Below, in pieces: positions 34,125-42,386 of a stretch of 64,000 bases of DNA. The number at the start of each line of letters is the position of its first letter. The first letter of the stretch is position 1. The position numbers were made by a program, and so were the translations under genes. The notes beneath the pieces are model-generated. The model searched no databases and had not been told where the DNA came from. It saw nothing but the letters and a program-made list of their open reading frames with translations. The stretch lies in NCBI RefSeq assembly GCF_004917075.1, contig NZ_SSYB01000005.1, forward strand, positions 520,634 to 584,633, read 5' to 3'. This stretch comes from Geomonas edaphica. GTDB taxonomy: Bacteria; Desulfobacterota; Desulfuromonadia; Geobacterales; Geobacteraceae.

Positions 34125-34277
34125 ATTCATACTCAACCCACCTCAAGATTACATACCTTTAATTCAGCACTAACCGTCCTAGCGTCAGTCACATTTGGGG
34201 CAGTATTTTTATGACTCCAAGTGGTTCCTGATGTTATCCCCTGTATTCACCGCTCCTCCTAATAGATTCTACCCAAT

Positions 34278-34305
34278 ATGTACTCAAAAAAGTTTTTGAG
34301 TACAT
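34278..34305. promoter_or_regulatory. Long palindrome upstream of alpA
   Basis: ATGTACTCAAAAA / TTTTTGAGTACAT, perfect 13-bp arms separated by AG, about 90 bases before the AlpA start in a 271-bp gap. Probably an operator for AlpA or another island regulator; it could also form a terminator-like hairpin. Confidence 0.6.
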
Positions 34306-34395
34306 GTCCAAAAAAAGCCCAATGGAATAGGTTGGACATACGTGAAACGAGTTTGGTGGCCACCAAATCTCCAACTAAATGCCAAGGGGTTACTT

Positions 34396-34692
34396 ATGTT
34401 GAGTGACTTAATTAAAGCGCCAGAACCTGACACTATAACCAGAACGCTTCCCATGACCATTTCGGCAGAAAAATGCCGTAATACCAATCGCGGGGATAAC
34501 TTGAATATTGTTCGCCCCCGTGATCTCCCTGCTTTAACCGGACTTTCTCGAACTACAATCTGGCGTCTAGAACGTGCGGGTGACTTTCCAAAACGTATCA
34601 GGTTATCCGTGGGTGCTGTTGGCTACAGAATGGCAGATATTCAAGCATGGCTTGATAACCGTCAGACTGTGGGGGTGGACAATGAAAAGTGA
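34396..34692 (+). CDS. alpA: AlpA-family excisionase/regulator
   Basis: A 98-aa MerR-like winged-helix protein: IVRPRDLPALTGLSRTTIWR then ERAGDFPKRIRLS and VGYRMADIQAWLDN. This is the AlpA pattern found in P4-type and many tRNA-linked islands, where it activates the integrase or promotes excision. AAGGGG lies before ATG 34396. It overlaps the DUF3987 gene by 11 bases, so replication-like and excision functions are coupled. The 45-residue N-terminal extension is longer than in the shortest AlpA proteins. Confidence 0.88.
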   Translation: MLSDLIKAPEPDTITRTLPMTISAEKCRNTNRGDNLNIVRPRDLPALTGLSRTTIWRLERAGDFPKRIRLSVGAVGYRMADIQAWLDNRQTVGVDNEK

Positions 34693-36181
34693 TCTTAGAA
34701 AGAAACTGCTCAAAAAGGTAACTGAGAAACACCAACGTGAGGCGTCCGAGAAACTTAAGCCAGAAGCCACTCCTGGGAAAAGAAGCAAAAAAGATGGGCG
34801 GATAAAGAAGCTGAAATCTGGCTTCAGCAACATCAAACCCAATGAACGCAATGAAAACGGCATAGTCGAAGTGAGGCTAGAACATGGCGCTGTTGATCAC
34901 CACTTCTCTTTAGACGCTGCAGGGTCGGTTGTAGGACCTGTAATGCATGAAGATGCATTTGCTGGGTGGCCTGGAGAATTTGCACATCTTGCGGGTGATC
35001 GCTTAGGTGCTGACAAACCGGCAATACTGGTCACGTCACTTCTCCGCTTAGCCTCATCTTTTGAAACATCTCACCATGTGCAATATGGTGAGGTGCTCCA
35101 ATATGCAAGGCCCAATGCCGTTATCGTTGGGAACTCCTCAAAAACTGATATTGGTGCCGTAGAGATAATCGTTGACCGCCTTTTCTCGGGATTCAAAGCT
35201 TCACCCAGGTACTTGTGCGAGCCACTTTTACGGGTTGATGAGATTGTTTATATGGTTAGGGATGAGACATTTGAGGAGTGTGATATTACCAGCTCAAGAT
35301 ATAAAATAGACACAGGCGCGACTAGCAAACGTCTATATGTCTATGATCAGCATTTCGCATTAACACTCAATTCAAAACCATCCGTATTAAACATAATATC
35401 TAAAGTTATTACCGATCTGTTTGACCATGGTAATACAGTAATCAAGCTCCATAACAATAAATGGTTGGGAACAACTCAAGCCAATGTTGTTATCGTTACG
35501 CACATTCAAAGAAGCGAAGTCGATAAATTGAAGGATAAACTTGACATCCCTAACATATTCGCTAACCGCTTCTTATGGATACTTGCTCACCGGCAGAATT
35601 TGATTCCGCTGCCATTGCCGATTCCTGAGGAAAACATGAAATACTTCAACAATAAAATTGAGGAGTGCATTGAAAAGGCTAAAAGCATATATACGGGCCT
35701 TGAACTGTCCAAGAAGGCACGTGAGGTGTGGGATAAGGCATACCCCGGCCTAACAATGGAATATTCAGGGTTTGCCGGTTCCATATTGGACCGTAACGAG
35801 GTTCATGCCCTTCGGTTGGCACAGATTTATGCGCTAGCTGAAGGCCGTAGTAAGATATTGACTCAGGATTTGAAAGCAGCAATTGCAGTTGTAAACTACT
35901 CTAGCGAAACAGTACTTCAACTCTTCAACGGATCGCATCATGATAAGCGAAAGGAGAAATTGCTTCAAGCCCTCCGTTCAACCCCAAATCAGGAAATGTC
36001 TTTAACCGAGATCAACGGTGCTGTCTTCAATCGCAACCTTGACTCTCGTGACATCAGAGAAATAATCACCGAGTTGGAGTTGTCAAAGCTTGTTTCGTTG
36101 TACAACCCCAAAAAAGAAGTTCCTGGAGGACGACTGACTACCATGGTAAGGTTGACGCTTCCAGGCCCTTATCAGACCTAG
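34682..36181 (+). CDS. DUF3987-family replication-associated protein
   Basis: A 499-aa protein with a basic, low-complexity N-terminus followed by a DUF3987-type core: FAGWPGEFAHLAGDRLGADK, then ILVTSLLRLAS and VGNSSKTDIG (the place of the P-loop, GTSSKARKG in many relatives, here degenerate). DUF3987 proteins are helicase-like and often linked to primases in satellites and islands. A C-terminal helical part with a wHTH-like end (LLQALRSTPNQEMSLTEIN) resembles RepA-type tails. It is coupled to AlpA and ends at a terminator. Replicative helicase function is inferred; the P-loop looks weakened. Confidence 0.75.
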   Translation: MKSDLRKKLLKKVTEKHQREASEKLKPEATPGKRSKKDGRIKKLKSGFSNIKPNERNENGIVEVRLEHGAVDHHFSLDAAGSVVGPVMHEDAFAGWPGEFAHLAGDRLGADKPAILVTSLLRLASSFETSHHVQYGEVLQYARPNAVIVGNSSKTDIGAVEIIVDRLFSGFKASPRYLCEPLLRVDEIVYMVRDETFEECDITSSRYKIDTGATSKRLYVYDQHFALTLNSKPSVLNIISKVITDLFDHGNTVIKLHNNKWLGTTQANVVIVTHIQRSEVDKLKDKLDIPNIFANRFLWILAHRQNLIPLPLPIPEENMKYFNNKIEECIEKAKSIYTGLELSKKAREVWDKAYPGLTMEYSGFAGSILDRNEVHALRLAQIYALAEGRSKILTQDLKAAIAVVNYSSETVLQLFNGSHHDKRKEKLLQALRSTPNQEMSLTEINGAVFNRNLDSRDIREIITELELSKLVSLYNPKKEVPGGRLTTMVRLTLPGPYQT

Positions 36182-36210
36182 CACCCATTACCATTGAGGA
36201 AGGTTACAAT

Positions 36211-36253
36211 AGACCGCATAGCGAGTTTCTGATCCGATCCCGCTATACGGTCT
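36211..36253 (+). terminator. Terminator after the DUF3987 gene
   Basis: AGACCGCATAGCG and CGCTATACGGTCT arms (one G-T pair) with a 17-base loop, then TTCTTATTCC. It separates the rightward alpA operon from the convergent HUH-like gene. Confidence 0.65.
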
Positions 36254-36327
36254 TTCTTATTCCTGCGTCCGACCCGAATTGCTCAGCAACTGGTCATTCA
36301 GTTTCTTCAGAGCAGGGAATAGTAGCT

Positions 36328-36999
36328 TCAATACAGACTGGAATCAGACAACCCTTTCACGCCAATGGGTTTCACTCGGTTCAGACGGGTATCATCTATC
36401 TGTTTGAACAGATACGTATGGCGATTATGATATGCATATTTGACTTTCATGTGTTCTTCAAAGAAAACACGCCTGCGATCAGCATTGACAACTGCTGCGG
36501 CTGCTTTTACAAAAATATCAACAAGCTCTGCCAACTTAAAAACATTTAGCCTGGCGTTTGGCTTTATAAGCATGTGTACATGCATTTCATTGATACTGTT
36601 TTCCATAGGATGATCTTCAAAAAATGCAAACCCCTGCAACCAATCTCTTTTCCAGTACCCAGGCTTGAATATCTTGATATTAGCTTTACGAAGAAAACTA
36701 TTCACATGTTTGCAGAGTGTTTCAAAACCTGTTCTTACAGCCAATGTTAATGTGATTGACAACCGATATGGACCAGAATCACATACCCATTTTCTATATT
36801 CCTCTGACCTCCTCATGTTGAATGGTACTATTTTATTAGCGTCATCAGATTGTTCTTTTAGTGGTTTGTGCTCAGACAATGACAAGTATTTACGTCTACC
36901 GCTCCTAACTGATTCTAGTTTTATTATTGGGTTACTGGGAGCAGATTCAAGCTTTACTATTTCAACCGACTTAAGTTTAGTTACACCTACTTTACTCAT
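36328..36999 (-). CDS. HUH-like replication/transfer protein (Inovirus Gp2-like)
   Basis: A 223-aa AT-rich gene product. The pattern PYRLSITLTL (78-87), a central WKRDWLQGFAFFED and then MHVHMLIK with His140 and His142 matches the layout of small HUH endonucleases and Gp2-like rolling-circle proteins. A Tyr-containing helix after it (YAYHNRHTYLFKQ) could supply the nucleophile. There is no helicase domain. The gene faces a 660-bp AT-rich region with repeated ACGAA motifs that could be its origin. Evidence is limited to motif spacing. Confidence 0.55.
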   Translation of the reverse strand: MSKVGVTKLKSVEIVKLESAPSNPIIKLESVRSGRRKYLSLSEHKPLKEQSDDANKIVPFNMRRSEEYRKWVCDSGPYRLSITLTLAVRTGFETLCKHVNSFLRKANIKIFKPGYWKRDWLQGFAFFEDHPMENSINEMHVHMLIKPNARLNVFKLAELVDIFVKAAAAVVNADRRRVFFEEHMKVKYAYHNRHTYLFKQIDDTRLNRVKPIGVKGLSDSSLY

Positions 37000-37663
37000 A
37001 ACTCCTCCTTTAGTATATCAATTGTGTACAGTTTCCGAATTAATGATTAAACCTACCCTCTACTGCTCTTAGGACTTGATTATTTTCTTGATTTAGATAC
37101 TTCTTCTCCATCGAGAGACGTCAAATATAGCCTCTTTTTTTGTTACTTTTATGATCGAGCAGTTCTTGCGAGGTCTACTCACAGGTTATGACCTAAGAAT
37201 CTGCACGATGTTTTTATATCTCCTTTTATTATATTTCCTTTCCTATATTTTTATCCATTCACATACAAATTATAAAAAACGGATAATCCGCAACATTTTA
37301 CGCCCAAATCTGAGGTAAATAGCCTATAAATTTCAGCAACTTACATGGCTGATTAATTTTTTCCGCAACATGGTTGGGAGACTACCCAAACAAGTTATGA
37401 GAAAACAGGTACTTTATGACATTTGAGAGGAGAAATACGATATTGGCGTTAATCAATTCTGAACGAGGAGTATCTACAGTAGTCTTACGAAAAAACGAAT
37501 CTAACGAAATAAATCCGCATTACTTCGTTTAATTCGTTAATTCGTAACCACGCCTCAATGATCAATAACTGGCAATTTACCGGAGGGATTTTAGGAGATT
37601 AATAATTTAGAAGTGGAGGGGCATACCTCGCAGATCAACACTACCATTATGGGAGGACAAACT
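37000..37663. other. AT-rich intergenic region, possible origin
   Basis: 664 bp of AT-rich DNA without a credible gene, between the HUH-like gene (leftward) and the DUF3631-like gene (rightward). It contains poly-T/poly-A tracts and the ACGAA cluster listed separately; both gene promoters must lie here. Confidence 0.6.
37485..37547. repeat. Cluster of direct and inverted ACGAA motifs
   Basis: Three ACGAA motifs (in TTACGAA, AACGAAT, AACGAAA) are followed after a short gap by three TTCGT motifs (ACTTCGTTT, ATTCGTTA, ATTCGTAA), giving a roughly symmetric array with 9-12-base spacing. This looks like an iteron-type origin or a multi-site operator. Confidence 0.6.
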
Positions 37664-38122
37664 ATGCAAATCAGGCCGCTGTTGAGTCGAAGAGTGAAAG
37701 TCATCAAAGTCAGCAAGAAATCATCCACCGCTCCGCGCTATAAAAATATACCATCAGTCGTATCGCAGGCACACGGCAGCCCCACAAAAGTTTTTTCAGT
37801 TGTTGAAATACCTAACTCTGAAAACCCAGCTATGTCCAGAAATAGGAATAACGGGAATACACAACATCCAAACATCCAACTGCTCACGAGTATTCTCAGT
37901 ATCTTCAAAGAAAGGAAAGCGTCTAAGCTCAGAACAAGAACAATATTGAGTGAGCTAACAGAATCATCATTCTGCAACGGGAAGGAAATAGGCGCACGAC
38001 GGCTTGCATTCTTATTGAAAGAATTTGGCATCCACAGTCGCGACATCAGGTTCGTGAAAGGTGTGGCAAAAGGATTTAGGAAAGAATCGTTCACTGAGGC
38101 TGTTACCCGCTACAAGCAGTAA
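37664..38122 (+). CDS. DUF3631-like C-terminal domain protein
   Basis: A 152-aa protein whose last 75 residues (ILSIFKERKASKLRTRTILS, IGARRLAFLLKEFGI, RFVKGVAKGFRKESFTEAV) follow the winged-helix end of DUF3631 and DUF3987-type primase-helicases: S/T-x-L, R-x-LA-x-x-LK-x-FGI, GFR-x-x-x-F. The N-terminal half is basic and probably disordered. ATG 37664 follows GGGAGGACA. It is a free-standing version of a domain normally fused to a helicase, which may work with the DUF3987 protein at 34682. Confidence 0.65.
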   Translation: MQIRPLLSRRVKVIKVSKKSSTAPRYKNIPSVVSQAHGSPTKVFSVVEIPNSENPAMSRNRNNGNTQHPNIQLLTSILSIFKERKASKLRTRTILSELTESSFCNGKEIGARRLAFLLKEFGIHSRDIRFVKGVAKGFRKESFTEAVTRYKQ

Positions 38123-38258
38123 CTTACCTGATATGAAATTTTGGTGAAAACCGATATTTTCCTGCCATAAAGGATCTGGGGGCGCACCTTTTATCCGTAA
38201 GGTGTGTTGGGTACCAAGCTGATAGTTAGTCACTAATAGACACAGGATATAATCGCAT

Positions 38259-38570
38259 TTACGCAGTACCCTGTTCGGGTATGTCCGGTTCTACGCTCAG
38301 GCGTAAACCCATACCATGTAATAGAGTGATCCATGTGTGGAGCTCAGAAAAACAACCGTGTGACAGGGTGCGATGCAGGCTTTCCTCGTTGATGTTGGCT
38401 TTGTCTGCGACTGCTTTCCTTCCACCGTGTGCTTCGACAACATTTCGTAATCCAAGCAAGAATGTTTCTGCGTCGCCCCCTCCAATAGCAGCATTAAGAT
38501 ATGCTGCTGCTTCCTGTACGTCTTTCAGTGCCTCTATCAGATTTGTTTGATAGTCAGTCTGTTGTCTCAC
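38259..38570 (-). CDS. HigA-like addiction-module antidote (orphan)
   Basis: A 103-aa DNA-binding protein of the putative addiction-module antidote type: LIEALKDVQEAAAYLNAAI, a helix-turn-helix from ADKANINEESLHRTLS and a C-terminal GLRLSVEP. Its usual RelE/HigB-like (Gp49) toxin is not found on either side. GTG 38570 is the only start and the ribosome site is weak. Orphan antidotes of this type often remain near integrases as regulators; it sits 33 bp after the integrase stop and may be co-transcribed with it. Confidence 0.75.
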   Translation of the reverse strand: MRQQTDYQTNLIEALKDVQEAAAYLNAAIGGGDAETFLLGLRNVVEAHGGRKAVADKANINEESLHRTLSHGCFSELHTWITLLHGMGLRLSVEPDIPEQGTA

Positions 38571-38603
38571 GCTTCGTGTCTTTCTTCATGGGGAAGGGTT
38601 GAA

Positions 38604-39917
38604 TCATGCTGATCGTTTCCGGGCAGCTATGGGAATGACGTTGCTTTCTTTTCCACTGGTTATGCTTTTTAACTTCCGTTCCCAGGATTCGAGTGCTTGC
38701 TGCTTTTCAGCGTCGAATTTGTGGAGGTTGTAAACCTTAATGATGCCTTGCGTCTTGTGTCCGATCACTGCATCTATGATTTCATTGTTGTAACCAAGCC
38801 TTGAAAGGCCGGTGGCGACTGTGCGCCTAAGGTCATGAGGAGTGAAATGTTGTAGTTCCATTTTTTTGTTGTCATCAACTTTCACCATGCAGACTGTTTC
38901 ACCTTTGATTGGACGGCGTGGTTTGTAGTCCTTGAGGTTACGCCGGATAGCATAGGCCACGGCATTTTCGTCAATATGATTGTAGATTGGTTTCTCTTTT
39001 TTTTCGTCTTTTTCATCGAATTTTACGACAGGAGATAGGAAGTAGTATCCGTTACGTGGCGTACCGAGGAGTGCTATTGCCGTATGGGTGAGATAAACCC
39101 TGTGTGTCTGTCCGTTCTTTGTCCGCTCTGGCGGTAATGTCCACCAGTGGCCGTCTACTTCACTGGGGGTGATACCGCATACCTCCCCAACCCGTTGACC
39201 CGTGAGTAGTAACAGTTTAATGATTCGTTTTACCTCGTCACTCATGGCAGCCTTAGGCAGTTCAGTGGTCCACAGCTTGGTGATTTCTGCCTCCTCCAAT
39301 ACGCGTTCCCGTGATTGCAACCCTACCGGAACTTTCACGCCGGTGAACGGAGTGTGTTCCAGAATATCTTTTTCGACGGCAAAGTTGAATAGTTTGCGCG
39401 TTAGCTTCATTACGTTGTGGCAGAGGGCAGGACGGTTAGCATAAGTATCTAGTAAAGCAATGCAGTCCCGCTTCTTTATATCTGCAGCCTTACGCTTGCC
39501 CCAACTTGGTTCGACATTAACCTTGAATAGCCGCTCGTCTTCGAGCCATGACGACATACGCTTGTTGAGCTTTGCATGACGGGCCATGTAGTCGTCAAAA
39601 AGGTCCTTTACGGTTGGAGCCTTGCGACGCTCTTCTTTAGCTTGCTCGGCAACTTCCTGCGGATCAATTCCGTTCTTAACGTGCTTCCTGGCGTCATCGA
39701 ACTTTTTCCTTGCCGTCTCGAGGGTTACATCCGGGTAGTGACCCAGGTTGAGGCAGCGCCGTTGCCCGTCGATGGCATACAGGTAAAGCCAGGATTTGAC
39801 CCCAGAACGCAAGACGCGGATCGTGAAACCGTTCCCCTCGCTTTTCTTGTACTCCCTGTCTTCGGGTTTAAGTTTGCGGATCATCGTGTCTGTAAAAACT
39901 ATCTTGGCCCTGCTCAT
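38604..39917 (-). CDS. int: Tyrosine-type site-specific integrase
   Basis: A 437-aa P4/phage-type integrase that would recombine the tRNA-Gly attachment sites. It has an N-terminal DUF4102-like arm-binding part (LRSGVKSWLYLYAIDGQRR, LNLGHYPDVTL), a core-binding domain (100-200) and the catalytic set Arg242 (LTGQRVGE), His361-x-x-Arg364 (HDLRRT), His387 (IGHKT) and Tyr396 (YNLHKF). ATG 39917 is used; the frame extends upstream into the attachment region without a better start. It lies 170 bp from the right repeat, which is the end away from the intact tRNA. Confidence 0.95.
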   Translation of the reverse strand: MSRAKIVFTDTMIRKLKPEDREYKKSEGNGFTIRVLRSGVKSWLYLYAIDGQRRCLNLGHYPDVTLETARKKFDDARKHVKNGIDPQEVAEQAKEERRKAPTVKDLFDDYMARHAKLNKRMSSWLEDERLFKVNVEPSWGKRKAADIKKRDCIALLDTYANRPALCHNVMKLTRKLFNFAVEKDILEHTPFTGVKVPVGLQSRERVLEEAEITKLWTTELPKAAMSDEVKRIIKLLLLTGQRVGEVCGITPSEVDGHWWTLPPERTKNGQTHRVYLTHTAIALLGTPRNGYYFLSPVVKFDEKDEKKEKPIYNHIDENAVAYAIRRNLKDYKPRRPIKGETVCMVKVDDNKKMELQHFTPHDLRRTVATGLSRLGYNNEIIDAVIGHKTQGIIKVYNLHKFDAEKQQALESWERKLKSITSGKESNVIPIAARKRSA

Positions 39918-40090
39918 GGCGCAACCTGCCTTCCGGTTCCGTGTTGTAATAATGTTGTAATAAAATCGGGGATAAGGTGAACCGGAAAATTTTGATTGAA
40001 ACAAGAATAATCGCTAACCGTCTGAAAGTCAACGATAAAAAAGGTGGGTATGGTTGCGAATGAAACAGGTTGAAACACAGTAGTTACATA

Positions 40091-40141
40091 TTCCCAAGCT
40101 GAAGGTCGCGGGTTCGAATCCCGTTTCCCGCTCCAAAGAAA
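40091..40141 (+). repeat. Right attachment repeat (attR), tRNA-Gly 3' remnant
   Basis: Identical to 1334-1384 over 51 bp. It is the original 3' end of the chromosomal tRNA gene, now without its 5' half, followed directly by the original terminator. Confidence 0.9.
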
Positions 40142-40146
40142 TAACA

Positions 40147-40180
40147 AGCCCCTGCATCGTAAGCTGCAGGGGCTTTTCTT
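40147..40180 (+). terminator. Original chromosomal tRNA-Gly terminator
   Basis: AGCCCCTGCA / TGCAGGGGCT stem followed by TTTCTTTT. It lies 6 bases after the attR remnant, as expected for the pre-insertion tRNA locus. Confidence 0.85.
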
Positions 40181-40564
40181 TTATCTGCCTCTAGCTTTCA
40201 ATTCCCTTGATCCATTCTCATGCTCCGATTATTCATCCACGAGACACCCCGGGGCCACTCGGTACAAACGGAAACATGAGACACAGTTGTACCTCTGGGG
40301 GAAGTATACGTATAGCCAAACTGTCAAGAAACAGGATTGCCATGCGGTGGTACGACAACACGGTATTGCTGCTCGATCGAAAAATCAAGAGCACCGTTCC
40401 GTGACGGCCTTTGCTTACAACTTCCGTGGCCTTGTCTAACCGATAAGCGGCTTCGTCGCAAACGTGGCGGCCTTGATGTTTACAGCTTGCCACAGCCCCC
40501 AGGTTTCTGCTAAAACATCCAACCTTGCCGTCAGTTGATATCGGCGCGAACGTTCACATTTCAC
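40181..40564. other. Intergenic stretch without recognised genes
   Basis: About 380 bp between the tRNA terminator and the Hsp70-family leader. I see no coding region with codon structure or ribosome site. A transcript must start here or upstream to use the terminator at 40565. Confidence 0.5.
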
Positions 40565-40598
40565 AGGGCGGGTTCCTTGGAACCCGCCCTGGTTTTTT
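40565..40598 (+). terminator. Intrinsic terminator in the leader of the Hsp70-family gene
   Basis: AGGGCGGGTTCC-TT-GGAACCCGCCCT, a perfect 12-bp stem with a 2-base centre, followed by GG and TTTTTT. It ends 12 bases before the ATG at 40610, with GGGAG between them. Confidence 0.8.
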
Positions 40599-40609
40599 CG
40601 GGAGTCTGC

Positions 40610-41890
40610 ATGAAGGCAGTATTCGGTCTGGATTTCGGGACCACCAATTCCGCTCTTTCCGTCTACCGGGACGGCAAGGTCGAAGTAGTCAACATCGACG
40701 AGGCAAGCAGCAACCGCTCCCTCATGCGCTCGGTCCTTTACTTCAACGAGGACAACGAGATCTTCACCGGCCAGGAGGCCATCGGCCAGTACGTCAGCGA
40801 CGGAGCGGCGGGGCGTTTCATGCAGTCCATAAAGACCTTTCTCCCCAACAGGAGTTTCGAGGGGACCGAGGTGTTCGGCAAGAAGTACGGCATCGACGAT
40901 CTGGTCGCCATTATCTTGCGGAACATCAAGGCGAAGGGGGAAGCGTACGTAGGCCATCCCGTGGACAGCGTCGTCCTCGGCCGCCCCGTCGTTTTCTCGG
41001 AAGATGCGGAAAAGGACGCTTTGGCGCAGCTCAGGCTCGAGAAGGCGGCGCGCAAAGCGGGGTTTCGCCATATCCATTTCCAGTTCGAGCCGGTAGCCGC
41101 CGCCCTCTCCTTCGAAGAGACACTCCCCACAGGGGCGGAAAAGCTGGTCTTCATCGGTGACTTCGGCGGCGGAACCTCCGACTTCACCGTGATCAAGGTG
41201 AAAGGGGGCGCCTTCGACCGGGCCGACCGGCGCTCCGACGTCCTCTCCATCGGCGGGGTCTATACGGCGGGCGACAAATTCGACTCGCAGATCATGTGGG
41301 AAAAGATCGCCAAGTATTTCGGTCGCGGCGTCCGATACAAGGGGATGGGGAAGGACGAACTCTTCGATATCCCGCACAGCATCATCTACACGCTGTGCCA
41401 GTGGCACAGGATTCCGCTTCTGAGGGGGAGAAAGACCAGGGAGCAGATCCGGCTCATCAAAAACGCCGCGACGGACCGGCAAGCCATCGAGAATCTGGAG
41501 CACCTCATCAGTGACAACTATGGTTTTTTCCTGTTCCAGTGCATCGAGAAGGCGAAATGCGAGCTGTCGCAACAAGAGTTCGCGCAGGTCAGCTTCAAGG
41601 AGCGCGGCCTGACCATAGAAGAAGGGATAACCAGGGAAGAGTTCGAAGCGATTAACCGGGAGAACCTAAGCCGGATCTCCGGCACCATCGACGAAGTTAT
41701 CAGCAGGTCGGGAGTCCGAAACGACCAGATAGACACCGTGTTCCTCACCGGGGGCACCTCGCGCATACCGATGATCCGGCGTCTCTTCGAAGATCGTTTC
41801 GGCAGTGAGAAGCTCGAGAACCGCAACGCCTTCACCAGCGTCGTTCACGGCCTGGGTGCGAGTGTACCGCTCTTTAGCGACGGCCGTTAA
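40610..41890 (+). CDS. Hsp70-family (YegD-like) ATPase
   Basis: A 426-aa protein with the actin-like ATPase domain of DnaK but no full substrate-binding domain. Phosphate-1 motif FGLDFGTTNSAL (5-16), a phosphate-2 region FIGDFGGGTSDFTV and an adenosine motif VFLTGGTSRIPMI are seen. This matches the YegD-type short Hsp70 group. The start MKAVFGLDFGT at 40610 has GGGAG upstream; the terminator immediately before the ribosome site suggests transcriptional attenuation or an independent promoter. The client is unknown. Confidence 0.88.
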   Translation: MKAVFGLDFGTTNSALSVYRDGKVEVVNIDEASSNRSLMRSVLYFNEDNEIFTGQEAIGQYVSDGAAGRFMQSIKTFLPNRSFEGTEVFGKKYGIDDLVAIILRNIKAKGEAYVGHPVDSVVLGRPVVFSEDAEKDALAQLRLEKAARKAGFRHIHFQFEPVAAALSFEETLPTGAEKLVFIGDFGGGTSDFTVIKVKGGAFDRADRRSDVLSIGGVYTAGDKFDSQIMWEKIAKYFGRGVRYKGMGKDELFDIPHSIIYTLCQWHRIPLLRGRKTREQIRLIKNAATDRQAIENLEHLISDNYGFFLFQCIEKAKCELSQQEFAQVSFKERGLTIEEGITREEFEAINRENLSRISGTIDEVISRSGVRNDQIDTVFLTGGTSRIPMIRRLFEDRFGSEKLENRNAFTSVVHGLGASVPLFSDGR

Positions 41891-41943
41891 GGAGACCATA
41901 CCGGTCAGGAGCACGCGCACTGCTAGGACCTGTTTTGATCTCT

Positions 41944-42378
41944 CTATGGTGGAGCATCTTCCAGATAGCCCCGCGTGAAGAGCCAATTCCCATTCTTTTT
42001 CTCGAAGGTAAACAGCTCCACGGAAAATAGTTCCGGTGTTTTCAAATCACGCGTAGTTATACGGCGTTTATCATTGATTATTTGCCGCATATTTGTCGTA
42101 AGGACCTTTTCATCCTTCACCAACAAGACCTCCTGATTCAGTAGCTTTTTTAGGATTTTGCCGAAGTCTTTCCGACCATAGTACACAACCTGATCGCCAT
42201 CATCAGGGCCGCGGACCCATAAAGGCAACTTTGTCATTACTGCCACTCTGGCGCTATCACCGCTTAATGCTGCTTCCCTAAACGTGTTCCAAAATGACTG
42301 CACGTCACTATTTGCTTCGGCAATACCTGCTATGGCGAGCAAGAATAGTAGTCCGATGGCTGCGAGTCGTCGTAGCAT
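41944..42378 (-). CDS. Secreted hypothetical protein
   Basis: A 144-aa protein with a clear signal peptide (MLRRLAAIGLLFLLAIAGIAEA, cleavage near 22-24) and a mature part of about 120 residues with an NTF2-like/DUF4440-type feel (SFWNTFREAALSGD, then alternating strands ending NWLFTRGYLED), though I cannot name the family firmly. ATG 42378 has AGGAGGAG upstream. It lies 8 bp after the stop of the peptidoglycan-binding gene on the same strand, so they may be co-transcribed. Confidence 0.7.
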   Translation of the reverse strand: MLRRLAAIGLLFLLAIAGIAEANSDVQSFWNTFREAALSGDSARVAVMTKLPLWVRGPDDGDQVVYYGRKDFGKILKKLLNQEVLLVKDEKVLTTNMRQIINDKRRITTRDLKTPELFSVELFTFEKKNGNWLFTRGYLEDAPP

Positions 42379-42386
42379 CTCTCCTC

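Noticed and set aside
39914-40147. 77-residue minus-strand open frame with GKRDSNPRPSAWE
   Set aside because: Antisense of the tRNA remnant at attR; the same artefact as at the left end.
40436-41575. 379-residue minus-strand open frame
   Set aside because: Antisense shadow of the Hsp70-family gene in GC-rich DNA; no family motif and no ribosome site.
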